A DNA stretch of 64,000 nt from Caballeronia ptereochthonis (lineage in GTDB: Bacteria > Pseudomonadota > Gammaproteobacteria > Burkholderiales > Burkholderiaceae), in NCBI RefSeq assembly GCF_001545075.1, contig NZ_FCOB02000001.1:248001-312000 (forward strand). Reading direction: 5' to 3'. Shown here one piece after another: positions 53,527 to 61,620 of this stretch. The position numbers and the translations under genes were made by a program. Each line of letters starts with the position of its first letter. Position 1 is the first letter of the stretch. The notes under the pieces are model-generated. The model had not been told where the DNA came from. It saw only the letters and a program-made list of their open reading frames with translations, and did no database searches.

Positions 53527-53636
53527 GATGCCTGTCGTGCTTGTGTTGTCTCGCATTGTAGCGAGTGCATCGGCCGCTGGCTCGATGCGCGGCCCACCGG
53601 CGCGAACGAATCCGGGTTATCAGGCTCGCCGTATTC

Positions 53637-53671
53637 TTGGTTGACCATAAACCTGTAAAATGGTCAACCAA
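53637..53671. promoter_or_regulatory. Double FCD/GntR operator
   Basis: Two copies of TGGTTGACCA in inverted orientation, TTGGTTGACCAT (53637-53648) and ATGGTCAACCAA (53660-53671), are spaced 23 bp centre to centre, about two helical turns on the same face. Together they form a perfect 12-bp inverted repeat. The TGGT-N2-ACCA core matches the operator style of FadR/FCD regulators. The site lies 30 bp before the amidohydrolase ATG. Confidence 0.8.
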
Positions 53672-53700
53672 ATTGTCGGAAAGCAGGAGGGCCAGATCGT

Positions 53701-54891
53701 ATGAAACCATCGACATGGATCGTCAACGCGCGACCGTTCGGAGGCGCGCCAGCGGATGTGCGCATCGCCGGCGCGACGATCGACGCGATTCTGCCGCACG
53801 GCGAGCGCCAGCCCGCGCCCGGCGACACCGTCATCGACGGCGCGCTCGGGCTGCTGCTGCCCGGCTTCATCGAAGGGCACACGCATCTGGACAAGACCAC
53901 GTGGGGCATGCCGTGGTATCGCAACGCGGTGGGGCCGCGACTGGTCGATCGCATCGAGAACGAGCGGCGCTGGCGCGCCGAGAGCGGCCACGACGCCGCG
54001 AAGGCTTCGCGCGCGCTCGCGCTTGCGTTCCTGCGCGAAGGCACGACGCGCCTGCGCACGCACGTCGATATCGATACCGACGCGGGGCTGCGTCATCTCG
54101 AGGGCGTCGCGTCGACGCGCGCGGCGCTCGCCGACGTGCTCGACATGCAGATCGTCGCCTTTCCGCAATCGGGCGTGATGAAGCGCCCCGGCACGCGCGA
54201 ATTGCTCGACGCCGCGCTGGCGCATGGCGCCGACGTGCTCGGCGCGCTCGATCCTGCCGCCATCGACGGCGATCCGGCGGCGTCGCTCGACATCACGTTC
54301 GCACTCGCGACGAAGCACGGCAAGCCCATCGACATCCATCTGCACGAGCCCGGCGAGCTCGGCGCGTTCACGTTCGAGCTGCTGCTCGATCGCGTGGAAG
54401 CGCTCGGGCTCCAGGGACGCGTCGTCGTGAGTCACGCGTTCTGCCTCGGCGCGCTGCCCGATGCGCGGCGCGGCGCGCTGCTCGAACGCATCGCGCGCAC
54501 GAACGTCGCGTTGCTGACCACCGCGCCCGCCCCGGTTTCCGTGCCGCCGTTCCGTGAGGCTCGCGCGGCGGGCGTGATGCTCTTCGGCGGCAACGACGGC
54601 ATCCGCGACGCCTGGACGCCCTTCGGTTCGCCCGACATGCTCGAGCGCGCGAGGCTCATCGCGATGCGCTACGACCTGCGCCGCGACGACGATCTCGCCG
54701 CCGCATTCGACTGCGTCGCAGGCGAAGCGGCGCGCGGCTGCGGTTTCGCGCGATACGGGCTTGCGGCCGGCATGCGCGCGGACCTCGTGCTCGTCGATGC
54801 CGAAACGGTCGCGCAGGCCGTCGCGATGCGTCCGCCGCGCCGCTTCGTCATGGCGAACGGCACGCCGATTTCAGCGGACTTCACACGATGA
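53701..54891 (+). CDS. Amidohydrolase, cytosine-deaminase-like
   Basis: This 396-residue enzyme is a metal-dependent TIM-barrel amidohydrolase. The first metal motif reads GFIEGHTHLDKTTWG, in the HxHLDK form shared with cytosine deaminase and related aminohydrolases. DIHLHEPGE, SHAFCLGAL and the aspartate in GGNDGIRDAWTPFGSPDMLERA complete the site. The last segment is particularly typical of the CodA/isopropylammelide hydrolase group. Substrates could be a pyrimidine, creatinine-like ring or triazine-derived amide; none can be chosen from sequence. Its stop overlaps the MFS transporter start. Confidence 0.88.
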   Translation: MKPSTWIVNARPFGGAPADVRIAGATIDAILPHGERQPAPGDTVIDGALGLLLPGFIEGHTHLDKTTWGMPWYRNAVGPRLVDRIENERRWRAESGHDAAKASRALALAFLREGTTRLRTHVDIDTDAGLRHLEGVASTRAALADVLDMQIVAFPQSGVMKRPGTRELLDAALAHGADVLGALDPAAIDGDPAASLDITFALATKHGKPIDIHLHEPGELGAFTFELLLDRVEALGLQGRVVVSHAFCLGALPDARRGALLERIARTNVALLTTAPAPVSVPPFREARAAGVMLFGGNDGIRDAWTPFGSPDMLERARLIAMRYDLRRDDDLAAAFDCVAGEAARGCGFARYGLAAGMRADLVLVDAETVAQAVAMRPPRRFVMANGTPISADFTR

Positions 54892-56138
54892 ACCCGCGCA
54901 CCTCGAACCTCGTCTGGCTTGCGGTGATCGTCGCGATCGGTTTGAACCTGCGGCCGCTGCTCACGTCGATCAGCCCGCTGATGGGCGTGATCCTGCCCGC
55001 GACGGGTCTGTCGTTCCGCGGCGCGTCGATGCTGACCGGGCTGCCCGTCGTCGCGATGGGCGTGTGCGCGTTCGGCGCGAGTGCGCTCTCGCGCGCGATC
55101 GGCAATGCGCGCGGCGTGGCGATCGGCCTCATCGCGATCGTCGCGGCCTGCGCGGGAAGGCTGTTCGCCGGGAATGCGGTTGCGCTCATCGCCAGCGCGG
55201 CGGTCGCGGGCACCGGCGTGGCGATCATTCAGGCGCTGTTGCCCGGCGTCATGAAGACGCGCTTCGCCACGCGCCTGCCCTTCGCGATGGGCCTCTATTC
55301 CGCATCGATCATGGCGGGCGGCGGACTCGGCGCGAGCATCACGCCGGGCGTGGCGTCGCGCGCGTCGTGGCAGGCGGGGCTCGCGTTCTGGGCGCTGCCC
55401 GCGCTCATCGCGCTGGCAGTGTGGCTGATGCTGATGCGCGTCGATGCTTTGCCCCGCGCATCGTCGACGCGCCGCGCGGCGCCTGCGCCCTCACTCTTTC
55501 TCAACCGTCGCGCGTGGATGCTCGGCATCTTCTTCGGGTTCGTCAACGGCGGCTATACGAGTCTCGTCGCGTGGATGCCGGCGTACTATCAGCAACTCGG
55601 CCGCGGCGTGAGCGAAAGCGGCGCGCTGCTCGCGATGCTCACGGTCTTTCAGGCTTCGTCGGCGTTGCTGCTGCCGATGGCGGCCTCGCGCTTCGGGCGC
55701 GGGTTCGGACACGAGAAGGACCGGCGTCCATGGATCGCGGCGGGTCTTGTCGCGCAATTGTTCGGCTTCGGCCTGCTGCTCTTCGCGCCGCTCGCCGCGC
55801 CCATCGCGGCGGTCGCGCTGCTCGGCGGCGGCCTCGGCGGCGTGTTCGCGCTCACGCTCGTCCTGACGCTGGATCACGCCGACGATCCCGAGCTCGCCGC
55901 GCGGCTTGTCGCGTTCGTGCAGGGCGTGGGCTTCGTCATCGCGGCGCTTGCGCCGGTCGTCGCGGGCATCGTGCGCGATGTCAGCGGCAGCTTCTCGATG
56001 TCGTGGACGATGCTCGCCGCAAGCCTCGTCGCGATGATCGCGCTCAATCTCGTCTTCGGGCCGAACAGCTATGCACGCGCGATGCACCAGCGCGACCACG
56101 TGCGGCGCCGGGCCGCGCCGGGCACGTTCGCGCGCTAG
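54888..56138 (+). CDS. MFS transporter of the CynX/NimT type
   Basis: This 416-residue inner-membrane protein has about 12 transmembrane segments. The N-terminus NLVWLAVIVAIGLNLRPLLTSISPLM and the PFAMGLYSASIMAGGGLGASITPG loop match the cyanate/nitroimidazole (CynX/NimT) family. It is translationally coupled (ATGA) to the amidohydrolase, so it most likely imports that enzyme's substrate. Both should respond to the divergent GntR regulator through the double operator. Confidence 0.9.
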   Translation: MNPRTSNLVWLAVIVAIGLNLRPLLTSISPLMGVILPATGLSFRGASMLTGLPVVAMGVCAFGASALSRAIGNARGVAIGLIAIVAACAGRLFAGNAVALIASAAVAGTGVAIIQALLPGVMKTRFATRLPFAMGLYSASIMAGGGLGASITPGVASRASWQAGLAFWALPALIALAVWLMLMRVDALPRASSTRRAAPAPSLFLNRRAWMLGIFFGFVNGGYTSLVAWMPAYYQQLGRGVSESGALLAMLTVFQASSALLLPMAASRFGRGFGHEKDRRPWIAAGLVAQLFGFGLLLFAPLAAPIAAVALLGGGLGGVFALTLVLTLDHADDPELAARLVAFVQGVGFVIAALAPVVAGIVRDVSGSFSMSWTMLAASLVAMIALNLVFGPNSYARAMHQRDHVRRRAAPGTFAR

Positions 56139-56165
56139 GCGAACTCGACGGACCGCGCGGCACGC

Positions 56166-56621
56166 TCAACGGACCGCGTGGCACGCGAAGAATTCGTCGA
56201 GCAAATCGGTCATCTGCCACACGGGACAGGGGCGGCGGCAATGGCCGTCGTAGCCCGCTTCCTTGAGCAACGCGATCGGCTCTTCGGGCAGGAAGCCGCT
56301 CATCGCGATGATGAGGCGGCCCGCGCCGTCCTCGGCTTCGCGCAGCTCGCGCGCCAGGGCGTAGTTGCCGCAGCCGCTCACGCGCGTGTCGAGGAAGAGC
56401 ACATGCGGACGCCACGCTTCGATCGCGCGCCTGAGCGACGATGCATCCACCGCAAGTTGCGCCGGAAAGCCCTTCAGTTCGAACAGCGAGGCAAGCGATG
56501 CGCCGAGCACGCGCTCCGGCAACGCAAGCAGCACCCGCCGCGCTTCCGGTTGCAGGCGCATCTGCTTGCGGTTCCATAGCGAGCATTGCGCCGGGCTGGT
56601 TTCGTATGCTCGATTGTTCAA
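56166..56621 (-). CDS. Degenerate response-regulator receiver protein
   Basis: This 151-residue single-domain protein has a CheY-like receiver fold at about residues 24-145. VLFLDTRVSGCGNYALARELR carries the phospho-acceptor aspartate and LIIAMSGFLPEEPIALLKEAG the conserved serine. The paired acidic residues normally at the end of the first strand are missing (VLLALPERV), and the conserved lysine is replaced by arginine (HCRRPCP). Phosphorylation is therefore doubtful. I use the TTG at 56621 because GAAGAGGG lies just upstream; an ATG at 56561 lacks a ribosome site. No histidine kinase is nearby. Confidence 0.65.
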   Translation of the reverse strand: MNNRAYETSPAQCSLWNRKQMRLQPEARRVLLALPERVLGASLASLFELKGFPAQLAVDASSLRRAIEAWRPHVLFLDTRVSGCGNYALARELREAEDGAGRLIIAMSGFLPEEPIALLKEAGYDGHCRRPCPVWQMTDLLDEFFACHAVR

Positions 56622-57016
56622 GTCATCCCTCTTCCATCGATGAGGCGTGCGCCGCGTCACCGTTATGGCGCGCCGCGCGCCACCATGACGCACGCGCGCA
56701 CCGCAAGCGGGCGGCGGGCCATCCTGTACGAGACGGTTAATTTCTTCCGATGCGTTGCGAGGCGCGGGATTGCGGGGAGCGGCCGCGCGCGCTCGTGAAG
56801 GCACGATGCCGGGATGGGCAGGAAGCGGGCCAGCGGAGGGGAATCGACATTCGCACGCTCCATTTTTCGCATCATGGAGTTGATACGCAGCACGAAGCAA
56901 TGGTCAGTCGATATGCGATATTCGGAGATATGGCCATATCGCCGGCCAGGTCCCTGCGCGGAACCCGAAACGCAAAAAGCCCAGTCATGACGACTGGGCG
57001 TGACGCAAAAATCAGC
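56622..57016. other. Intergenic region, 395 bp
   Basis: This region lies between the receiver-like gene and tRNA-Arg. It contains the tRNA terminator at its right end, an inverted repeat CTCCAT-N10-ATGGAG at 56858-56879 and a perfect palindrome GATATGGCCATATC at 56927-56940. Its right half is less GC-rich than the average. I see no convincing gene; short open stretches are arginine-rich artefacts. Confidence 0.4.
56974..56999 (-). terminator. Terminator of tRNA-Arg
   Basis: Read leftward, GCCCAGTC pairs with GACTGGGC around a 5-base loop and is followed by TTTTT. It starts 18 bp beyond the tRNA 3' end. Confidence 0.85.
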
Positions 57017-57093
57017 TGGCCCGCCCTACACGATTCGAACGTGTGACCTACGGCTTAGAAGGCCGTTGCTCTATCCAACTGAGCTAAGGGCGG
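57017..57093 (-). tRNA. tRNA-Arg (anticodon UCU)
   Basis: This 77-base gene folds as a full cloverleaf. Acceptor CCGCCCT pairs with AGGGCGG, the D-loop is AGCTCAGTTGGATAGAGCA, the anticodon arm is ACGGC-CTTCTAA-GCCGT with anticodon TCT, and the T arm is ACACG-TTCGAAT-CGTGT. A G discriminator and an encoded CCA end follow. It reads AGA/AGG codons, which are rare in this GC-rich genome. A clear terminator follows. Confidence 0.97.
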
Positions 57094-57185
57094 ATGACCG
57101 GAACGCGGCCCGTACAGGTGCAGGGCCGTCGATCGGAAGAGACGGCGATTTTACCTCATTCGCCGCCGCGCGCGTCCCGTGTCCG

Positions 57186-58016
57186 TCACACCGGCTGCGG
57201 ATGCATCATGAACCAGCCGAGGAAGCAGACCCCCGCGATCACGCAATACACGCCGAACGACGCGAGCTTGCCGTGGCCTTCGAAGTAGCGCATCAGGAAG
57301 CGCACGCTCAGGTACGCCGCAATGCCCGTCAGCACGCCGCCCAGCACCGAGTCGAACAACTGCCCGGGCGCGTGAAAGAGCTTCGGCAGTTCGAGCACGC
57401 CCGCCGCGAAGATGATCGGCGTGCCGAGCAGGAACGAAAACTCCGCGGCCGCCTCGGCCGTCAGGCCCGCGCCGACGCCCGCGATCATCGTCAGGCCGCT
57501 GCGCGAAAAACCGGGAATCAGTGCGCCGATCTGCGCGAGGCCGACCAGGAACGCCTGCCTGAAGGTGAGCTTCTCGGGCGCCCGCATCGCGCGGCTTTTC
57601 TGCAGACGGTCGCCGAACCACAGCAGCGCGCCGTTGACGATCAGCGCCGCCGCCACGATCCGCAGATCGTGAAAAATTGCCTCGAGCCGCTTTTCGAGCA
57701 GCAGTCCGACGATGCCCGTCGGAATCGTCCCGATGATGAGCGCCCACATCATGTGGCCGTCGTCGTTGCGGCGGCCGCCGAGCGACGCGAAAAAGCCGCG
57801 GATCAGCGCGATCCAGCGGTCACGGAAATACCAGAGCAGCGCGATCGCAGTGCCGAGATGCAGCGCGACGAGAAACGGCAGCAATTGTGGCGCATGCTTG
57901 TCGATATGCATGCCGATCAGGCCGGGAACGAGCAGCGTATGGCCGAGACTGCTGACCGGAAAAAGTTCGGTCACGCCCTGGAGCACGCTCAGGAATACGA
58001 GAAACCACAGAGTCAC
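57186..58016 (-). CDS. uppP: Undecaprenyl-diphosphatase
   Basis: This 276-residue inner-membrane enzyme (BacA/UppP) removes one phosphate from undecaprenyl diphosphate to recycle the lipid carrier for peptidoglycan and O-antigen; overproduction gives bacitracin resistance. The two signature loops are [20 protein letters not shown] near the start and [18 protein letters not shown] in the middle, and about eight hydrophobic segments are visible. The start is the GTG at 58016 with AAGGAC upstream; this gives the normal family length, while in-frame upstream sequence is not membrane-like. Confidence 0.93.
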   Translation of the reverse strand: MTLWFLVFLSVLQGVTELFPVSSLGHTLLVPGLIGMHIDKHAPQLLPFLVALHLGTAIALLWYFRDRWIALIRGFFASLGGRRNDDGHMMWALIIGTIPTGIVGLLLEKRLEAIFHDLRIVAAALIVNGALLWFGDRLQKSRAMRAPEKLTFRQAFLVGLAQIGALIPGFSRSGLTMIAGVGAGLTAEAAAEFSFLLGTPIIFAAGVLELPKLFHAPGQLFDSVLGGVLTGIAAYLSVRFLMRYFEGHGKLASFGVYCVIAGVCFLGWFMMHPQPV

Positions 58017-58310
58017 GCGTCGGTCCTTTTCTTGAGAGATGAAGGACGCGCCGTGCAATTCCATCCCTCGCATCGCGCGAAGCCAGACGAAGCGAACGGG
58101 GAAGAAGAAGCAGGAAGGAAAAGTTGGTACGGCGCGCAAACCGGACCGATTATGCCGGTGGCGAAATCGGGCGCCAAGGGTTTACCGCACACAAATTGTA
58201 CCGACAGTCAATCGTCGGCAAAACGAAGAGCAACCGAAAGAAAGATGCGACACATTCGAAAGGAAACGCGTCCGGAGCGCCGCTCGGAGTCCGAGGACCG
58301 CGACTGACGC

Positions 58311-58397
58311 TCAGGCCTTCAGCTTGTAGAGAAAGATTGCCGTGCTCGCGCCGAAGAGGCCGAACATCGCGACTCCCATTGCCATCGCCAGATCCAT
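58311..58397 (-). CDS. Possible 28-residue membrane peptide
   Basis: A short frame of 28 residues starts MDLAMAMGVAMFGLFGAST and ends with YKLKA. It would span the membrane once with a lysine-containing C-terminus. AAGGAAC lies 6 bp before the ATG, which is better than many real starts here. Such size and composition match small subunits or regulators of membrane complexes, but I recognise no family. It stands alone about 300 bp upstream of uppP on the same strand. Confidence 0.45.
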   Translation of the reverse strand: MDLAMAMGVAMFGLFGASTAIFLYKLKA

Positions 58398-58583
58398 GGT
58401 TGTTCCTTGTCCGTCTGATTTCCAACATTGGGAGCATATAACAACATATCGAATGACCGTTGGTCAGTCGCAATTTCCCGCAAAGGGTTTTTCCGTAGAA
58501 AATTCCAAGGCAGAATTCTCGGCTTGCGAGCCGCGCCGCTTTTTCGCGCGGCATCGCGTCATTCAACGGAGTGCAAGGCCATC

Positions 58584-59486
58584 ATGTCACCGGAAACAGA
58601 CGTCATCGAAATCGAGCGCGACGGCGCCGAAATCCTGCTCGCGCCGCACGCGGGCGGGCGGCTCATGACCTGGCGCGTCGGCGGCGAGCCGGTCATCCAT
58701 TGGCCCGACGCGCCCGACTGGTCCAATCCCGCGAAGATCCGCGGCGGCAATCCGCTGCTCTTCCCGTTCCTCGGGCGGCATTTCGTGGACGGCGAAATCG
58801 GCAAATGGCGCGATCCCGACGGCAACGTGCATGCGCTGCCGACCCACGGCTTCGCGCGCAACCTGCCCTTCTCCTGTACGCGCGATGCGGACGGCCACGG
58901 CCTGCGCATGACGCTCGTCGACAGCGACGCGACCCGCGAGGGCTATCCGTTCGCGTTCCGCTTCGAGGCGGCGTATCGCATCGTCGATGCGCGCACGCTC
59001 GAGGTCGAGCTCACGACGTCGAATCCGGGCGAAGTCGCGCTGCCCTGGTACGCCGGGCATCACTTCTACTTCCACTTGCCGCACGGCGAGCGCGGCGAGA
59101 GCAGCGTCGAGCTGCCGCGCACGGAACGGCGCCGCCAGCTTCCGGACGGCTCCATCAGCGAGGCCGAGCCGGGCCTGCCGCGCTATTCGCTGGCCGATCC
59201 GGGTATCGTCGATACCTTTCACTGCCTCACGCGGCAATCGGACGAGCCCGTGCTGCTGAATCTGCCGGGGCTCAGGCGCACCGTCAGCTTCGAGCTGAAT
59301 CAGCCCGATTCGGTGCCGTGGTACGCCGTCACGACGTGGACGGAATCGGACACCTCGGACTTCTATTGCGTCGAGCCGTGGATCGGCCTGCCCGACGCCA
59401 TCCACAACGGCCGAGGCCTGCGCTGGCTCGCGCCGGGCAAGACGGAGACGGCGTCGCTGAGGCTCGTCGTCACGCCCGGCGAGTAA
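58584..59486 (+). CDS. Aldose 1-epimerase-like protein
   Basis: This 300-residue cytoplasmic protein has the galactose-mutarotase beta-sandwich fold. IRGGNPLLFPFLGRHFVDGE, LPTHGFARNLPF with the conserved histidine, PWYAGHHFYFHLP with catalytic histidine and the later acid FYCVEPWIGLPDAIHNGRG are present. The YeaD/hexose-6-phosphate mutarotase and aldose epimerase groups both match in part, so the exact sugar is open. The ATG at 58584 is preceded by GGAGTGCAAGGCC. No sugar operon surrounds it. Confidence 0.85.
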   Translation: MSPETDVIEIERDGAEILLAPHAGGRLMTWRVGGEPVIHWPDAPDWSNPAKIRGGNPLLFPFLGRHFVDGEIGKWRDPDGNVHALPTHGFARNLPFSCTRDADGHGLRMTLVDSDATREGYPFAFRFEAAYRIVDARTLEVELTTSNPGEVALPWYAGHHFYFHLPHGERGESSVELPRTERRRQLPDGSISEAEPGLPRYSLADPGIVDTFHCLTRQSDEPVLLNLPGLRRTVSFELNQPDSVPWYAVTTWTESDTSDFYCVEPWIGLPDAIHNGRGLRWLAPGKTETASLRLVVTPGE

Positions 59487-59610
59487 GGCGTGAGCGCTCG
59501 CTCGAGGCGCCTTTCTGTTCGGGGAAACCCGAGACGGTAAAATCCTGGCTTTCGATTCGCCGCGCGGCCGTGTTCCCGACCTGGCGCGGCGACGCTTTGC
59601 GAGGTCAGGT

Positions 59611-60303
59611 TTGCATAAAGGAATTCGACGGCTCGTCTGCGCATCGCTCATCGCGGTACTGGCCGCTTGTGGCTCGGGCCCGGTGGCGCCGGGCTTCTAC
59701 CGCGTGGAGCGCGGCGACACGGTGAGCAAGATCGCTCGCGAAAACCGCACCACGGTCGCGAACATCAAGCGATGGAACGGGCTCGTGAACCCCGACGCCA
59801 TCGAGGTCGGAAAGGTGCTGCGCGTCGCGCCGCCCGCAGGCAGCGCGACAGCGGCGGATTCGCAAGCTTCGGGCGCGGCGGGCGGCGCGAAAAGCGACGC
59901 CAGCGCGCAGGCCCTGGCGGCAAACAAGGCCGGACCGGGCGTGTCGCTCATCTGGCCGGCTCAGGGCAGCGTGATCCGCGGCTTCGACGGCAAGAACTCG
60001 AAGGGCATCGACATCGCCAATGCGGCGGGCACGCCCGTCGTCGCCGCCGCCACCGGCAATGTCGTGTACGCGGGCAATGGCTTGCGCGGCTACGGCAACA
60101 TGCTGATCGTCAAGCACGACGACGACTATCTGACCGCCTACGCGCATAACCGCGTGCTGCTGGTGAAGGAAGGCCAGACTGTGCAGCAGGGCCAGCAGAT
60201 CGCCGAAATGGGCGATACCGACAGCAATCGCACGATGCTGCATTTCGAAGTGCGCTACATGGGCCGCTCGACGGACCCGGCGCGCTATCTGCCGCCGCGC
60301 TGA
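59611..60303 (+). CDS. nlpD: NlpD-type LysM/LytM lipoprotein
   Basis: This 230-residue lipoprotein has a lipobox LAAC (C20), a LysM domain (about residues 29-73: FYRVERGDTVSKIARENRTTVANI) that binds peptidoglycan, an alanine-rich linker and a LytM/M23 domain (about 112-230). The LytM zinc site is degenerate: the usual HxGxD reads SKGIDIA and the last motif is MLHFEVRY, as in E. coli NlpD. It should therefore activate an amidase (AmiC-like) rather than cut itself. The start is a TTG at 59611. It is not beside rpoS/pcm/surE in this window, so it may be a second NlpD-family copy. Confidence 0.85.
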   Translation: MHKGIRRLVCASLIAVLAACGSGPVAPGFYRVERGDTVSKIARENRTTVANIKRWNGLVNPDAIEVGKVLRVAPPAGSATAADSQASGAAGGAKSDASAQALAANKAGPGVSLIWPAQGSVIRGFDGKNSKGIDIANAAGTPVVAAATGNVVYAGNGLRGYGNMLIVKHDDDYLTAYAHNRVLLVKEGQTVQQGQQIAEMGDTDSNRTMLHFEVRYMGRSTDPARYLPPR

Positions 60304-60332
60304 ACGCCCGGCGGACGTTACGAGGAAGATTG

Positions 60333-60653
60333 ATGAGATTGACGAAGAGGATGAACGCGGCCGCCATCTGCGCGGCGCTGGCTCTGACGGGAACGCTCGC
60401 CGGATGCGCGCATACGACGACGATGACCTACCTGCCCTCCGGCGACACCGGTTTCGCCATCAACTGCAGCGGCAGCGACGCGAGCACGACCTGGGCTGCC
60501 TGCTACAAGCAGGCGGGCGAAACCTGCGGCGCGTACGGCTATGACGTGATTTCGAAGGATGCCGACAATGGCGCAACGGCCGGCGGCTCGGTAGGCGGGA
60601 TCTTCGGGGCGAACATCAAGAACCGCTCGATGGTGATCCGCTGCAAGCAATGA
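60333..60653 (+). CDS. Small cysteine-containing lipoprotein
   Basis: This 106-residue protein has a lipoprotein signal (ICAALALTGTLAGC, lipidated cysteine near residue 25). The mature part has further cysteines in FAINCSGSDASTTWAACYKQAGETCGAYGYDV and CKQ at the end, suggesting two disulfides. A glycine-rich stretch (GGSVGGIFGANI) lies before the end. The ATG at 60333 is preferred over the adjacent TTG, with GAGGAAG upstream. It is 29 bp after the nlpD-like gene and probably co-transcribed. Function unknown. Confidence 0.75.
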   Translation: MRLTKRMNAAAICAALALTGTLAGCAHTTTMTYLPSGDTGFAINCSGSDASTTWAACYKQAGETCGAYGYDVISKDADNGATAGGSVGGIFGANIKNRSMVIRCKQ

Positions 60654-60686
60654 CGCTTGCCGGTTTTGTCTGACCGGCGCGCGCCG

Positions 60687-60839
60687 TCAGATGTCGGAGG
60701 CGCTCGCGGCGGCGTCCTCGTGGCGCTTGGCGTCAGGCGTGCGCCAGTGACCCGACAGCGGGTCGATATGCGCGGCGAACGCAATGAGCGATGCCAGAGC
60801 AAGCGGCGCGACGGCGGCGAAGACCCATAGCAGATTCAT
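60687..60839 (-). CDS. Possible 50-residue membrane protein
   Basis: This short frame begins MNLLWVFAAVAPLALASLIAF, a strong transmembrane segment, followed by a hydrophilic tail of about 27 residues (HIDPLSGHWRTPDAKRHEDA). No Shine-Dalgarno sequence is visible before the ATG, but the amino-acid make-up and codon use look more coding than random. It is convergent with the small lipoprotein gene. I treat it as a candidate only. Confidence 0.45.
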   Translation of the reverse strand: MNLLWVFAAVAPLALASLIAFAAHIDPLSGHWRTPDAKRHEDAAASASDI

Positions 60840-61141
60840 GGCAGATACAATTTGAAACAAGTTTGCTGGATGATACATGCCAGGTAAATTTTTCGCTTGA
60901 ACGACTCCTCCACTGTGTGCGGTAGGTAGCCCTTTCCGACCTTGCTGCGTTGGGTCGCGCACGCAGGGCGCGGGACGTCCTGTCTTTCAACCCGTTACGC
61001 TCCGAAACAAGCGCATACAGCCGCGCGCGGCAGGCACTCCTAGAATGAGGTCAGCCCGTGCCCGACTCCCCGCGCGAACGGCAGGCGCGGGTCAGAAGCC
61101 CCGGTGTGCCCGCATCGGGGCTTCGCTTTCTCTGCGGGAAA
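60840..61141. other. Intergenic region with structured RNA potential, 302 bp
   Basis: No protein gene is supported here. Two interlocking complementary pairs occur at 60937-60966 (CGACC with GGTCG, CTGCGT with ACGCAG), which would form an H-type pseudoknot on either strand. Further right are a CCCGCGC/GCGCGGG hairpin and a GAAGCCCCG/CGGGGCTTC hairpin (about 61090-61121) followed rightward by GCTTTCT. A small RNA or structured leader is possible. It does not match SRP, 6S or tmRNA as I know them. Confidence 0.35.
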
Positions 61142-61312
61142 TTATTGCGGTTGCGCCGGCGCGATGATCATCGGCGGCGTCATGTCCGTCGGCACGCCCT
61201 TGTAGTCGGGTGGATCCTGCGGCGGATGCTTGTGACTGGTGGAATCGGCGCAAGCGGACAGGCCGAGCGCGACGGATGCGGCACAGACGAAGGCGAGAAC
61301 GATACGCGGCAT
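61142..61312 (-). CDS. Small proline-rich lipoprotein
   Basis: This 56-residue protein begins PRIVLAFVCAASVALGLSAC, a lipoprotein signal with lipobox LSAC (C21). The mature peptide of about 36 residues is rich in proline, aspartate and threonine (HKHPPQDPPDYKGVPTDMTP) and has no fold I recognise. GGGAG precedes the ATG at good distance. It lies between the tRNA-Pro terminator and the structured intergenic region, transcribed leftward. Probably an envelope lipoprotein of unknown role. Confidence 0.65.
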   Translation of the reverse strand: MPRIVLAFVCAASVALGLSACADSTSHKHPPQDPPDYKGVPTDMTPPMIIAPAQPQ

Positions 61313-61367
61313 GAAGCTCCCGGTTGGCGTCGAGTGAGCGTCGGAAAAGACGAAGGGATGAAAGACA

Positions 61368-61399
61368 AAGGGGTTACAAGCCGTAACTTGTAACCCCTT
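61368..61399 (-). terminator. Terminator of tRNA-Pro
   Basis: A perfect 13-bp stem AAGGGGTTACAAG/CTTGTAACCCCTT with a 6-base loop lies 10 bp beyond the tRNA 3' end. Read leftward it is followed by TGTCTTTC. Confidence 0.8.
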
Positions 61400-61408
61400 C
61401 GTGTATCG

Positions 61409-61485
61409 TGGTCGGAGCGAAAGGATTCGAACCTTCGACCCTCTGATCCCAAATCAGATGCGCTACCAGGCTGCGCTACGCTCCG
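61409..61485 (-). tRNA. tRNA-Pro (anticodon UGG)
   Basis: This 77-base gene folds as a cloverleaf. Acceptor CGGAGCG pairs with CGCTCCG, the D arm is GCGCAGCCTGGTAGCGC, and the anticodon arm is TCTGA-TTTGGGA-TCAGA with anticodon TGG. The T arm is GAAGG-TTCGAAT-CCTTT (one G-U). An A discriminator and an encoded CCA follow. It reads CCA and, by wobble, other proline codons. A terminator hairpin follows. Confidence 0.97.
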
Positions 61486-61620
61486 TCGAGCCGCAGATTG
61501 TAACGTGCTTGATGCGCGCCCGCAACGTCGGATTCGCACGTGCCGAAACCGGGGCCTCGTGCACGCAATGCGCTCGTCGAAGAGAAAGCCGGAAGCGAAC
61601 CCCATCACCGGAGACGATCG

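Noticed and set aside
57017-57093. tRNA-Arg as an integration site for a genomic island
   Set aside because: No integrase or repeated tRNA 3' end is found nearby; uppP and ordinary genes flank it.
60880-60990. Possible SRP (4.5S) RNA because of GGTCGGAAAGGGC on the minus strand
   Set aside because: The conserved SRP domain IV sequence (GGTCCGGAAGGAAGCAGCC type) is not present, so the similarity is superficial.
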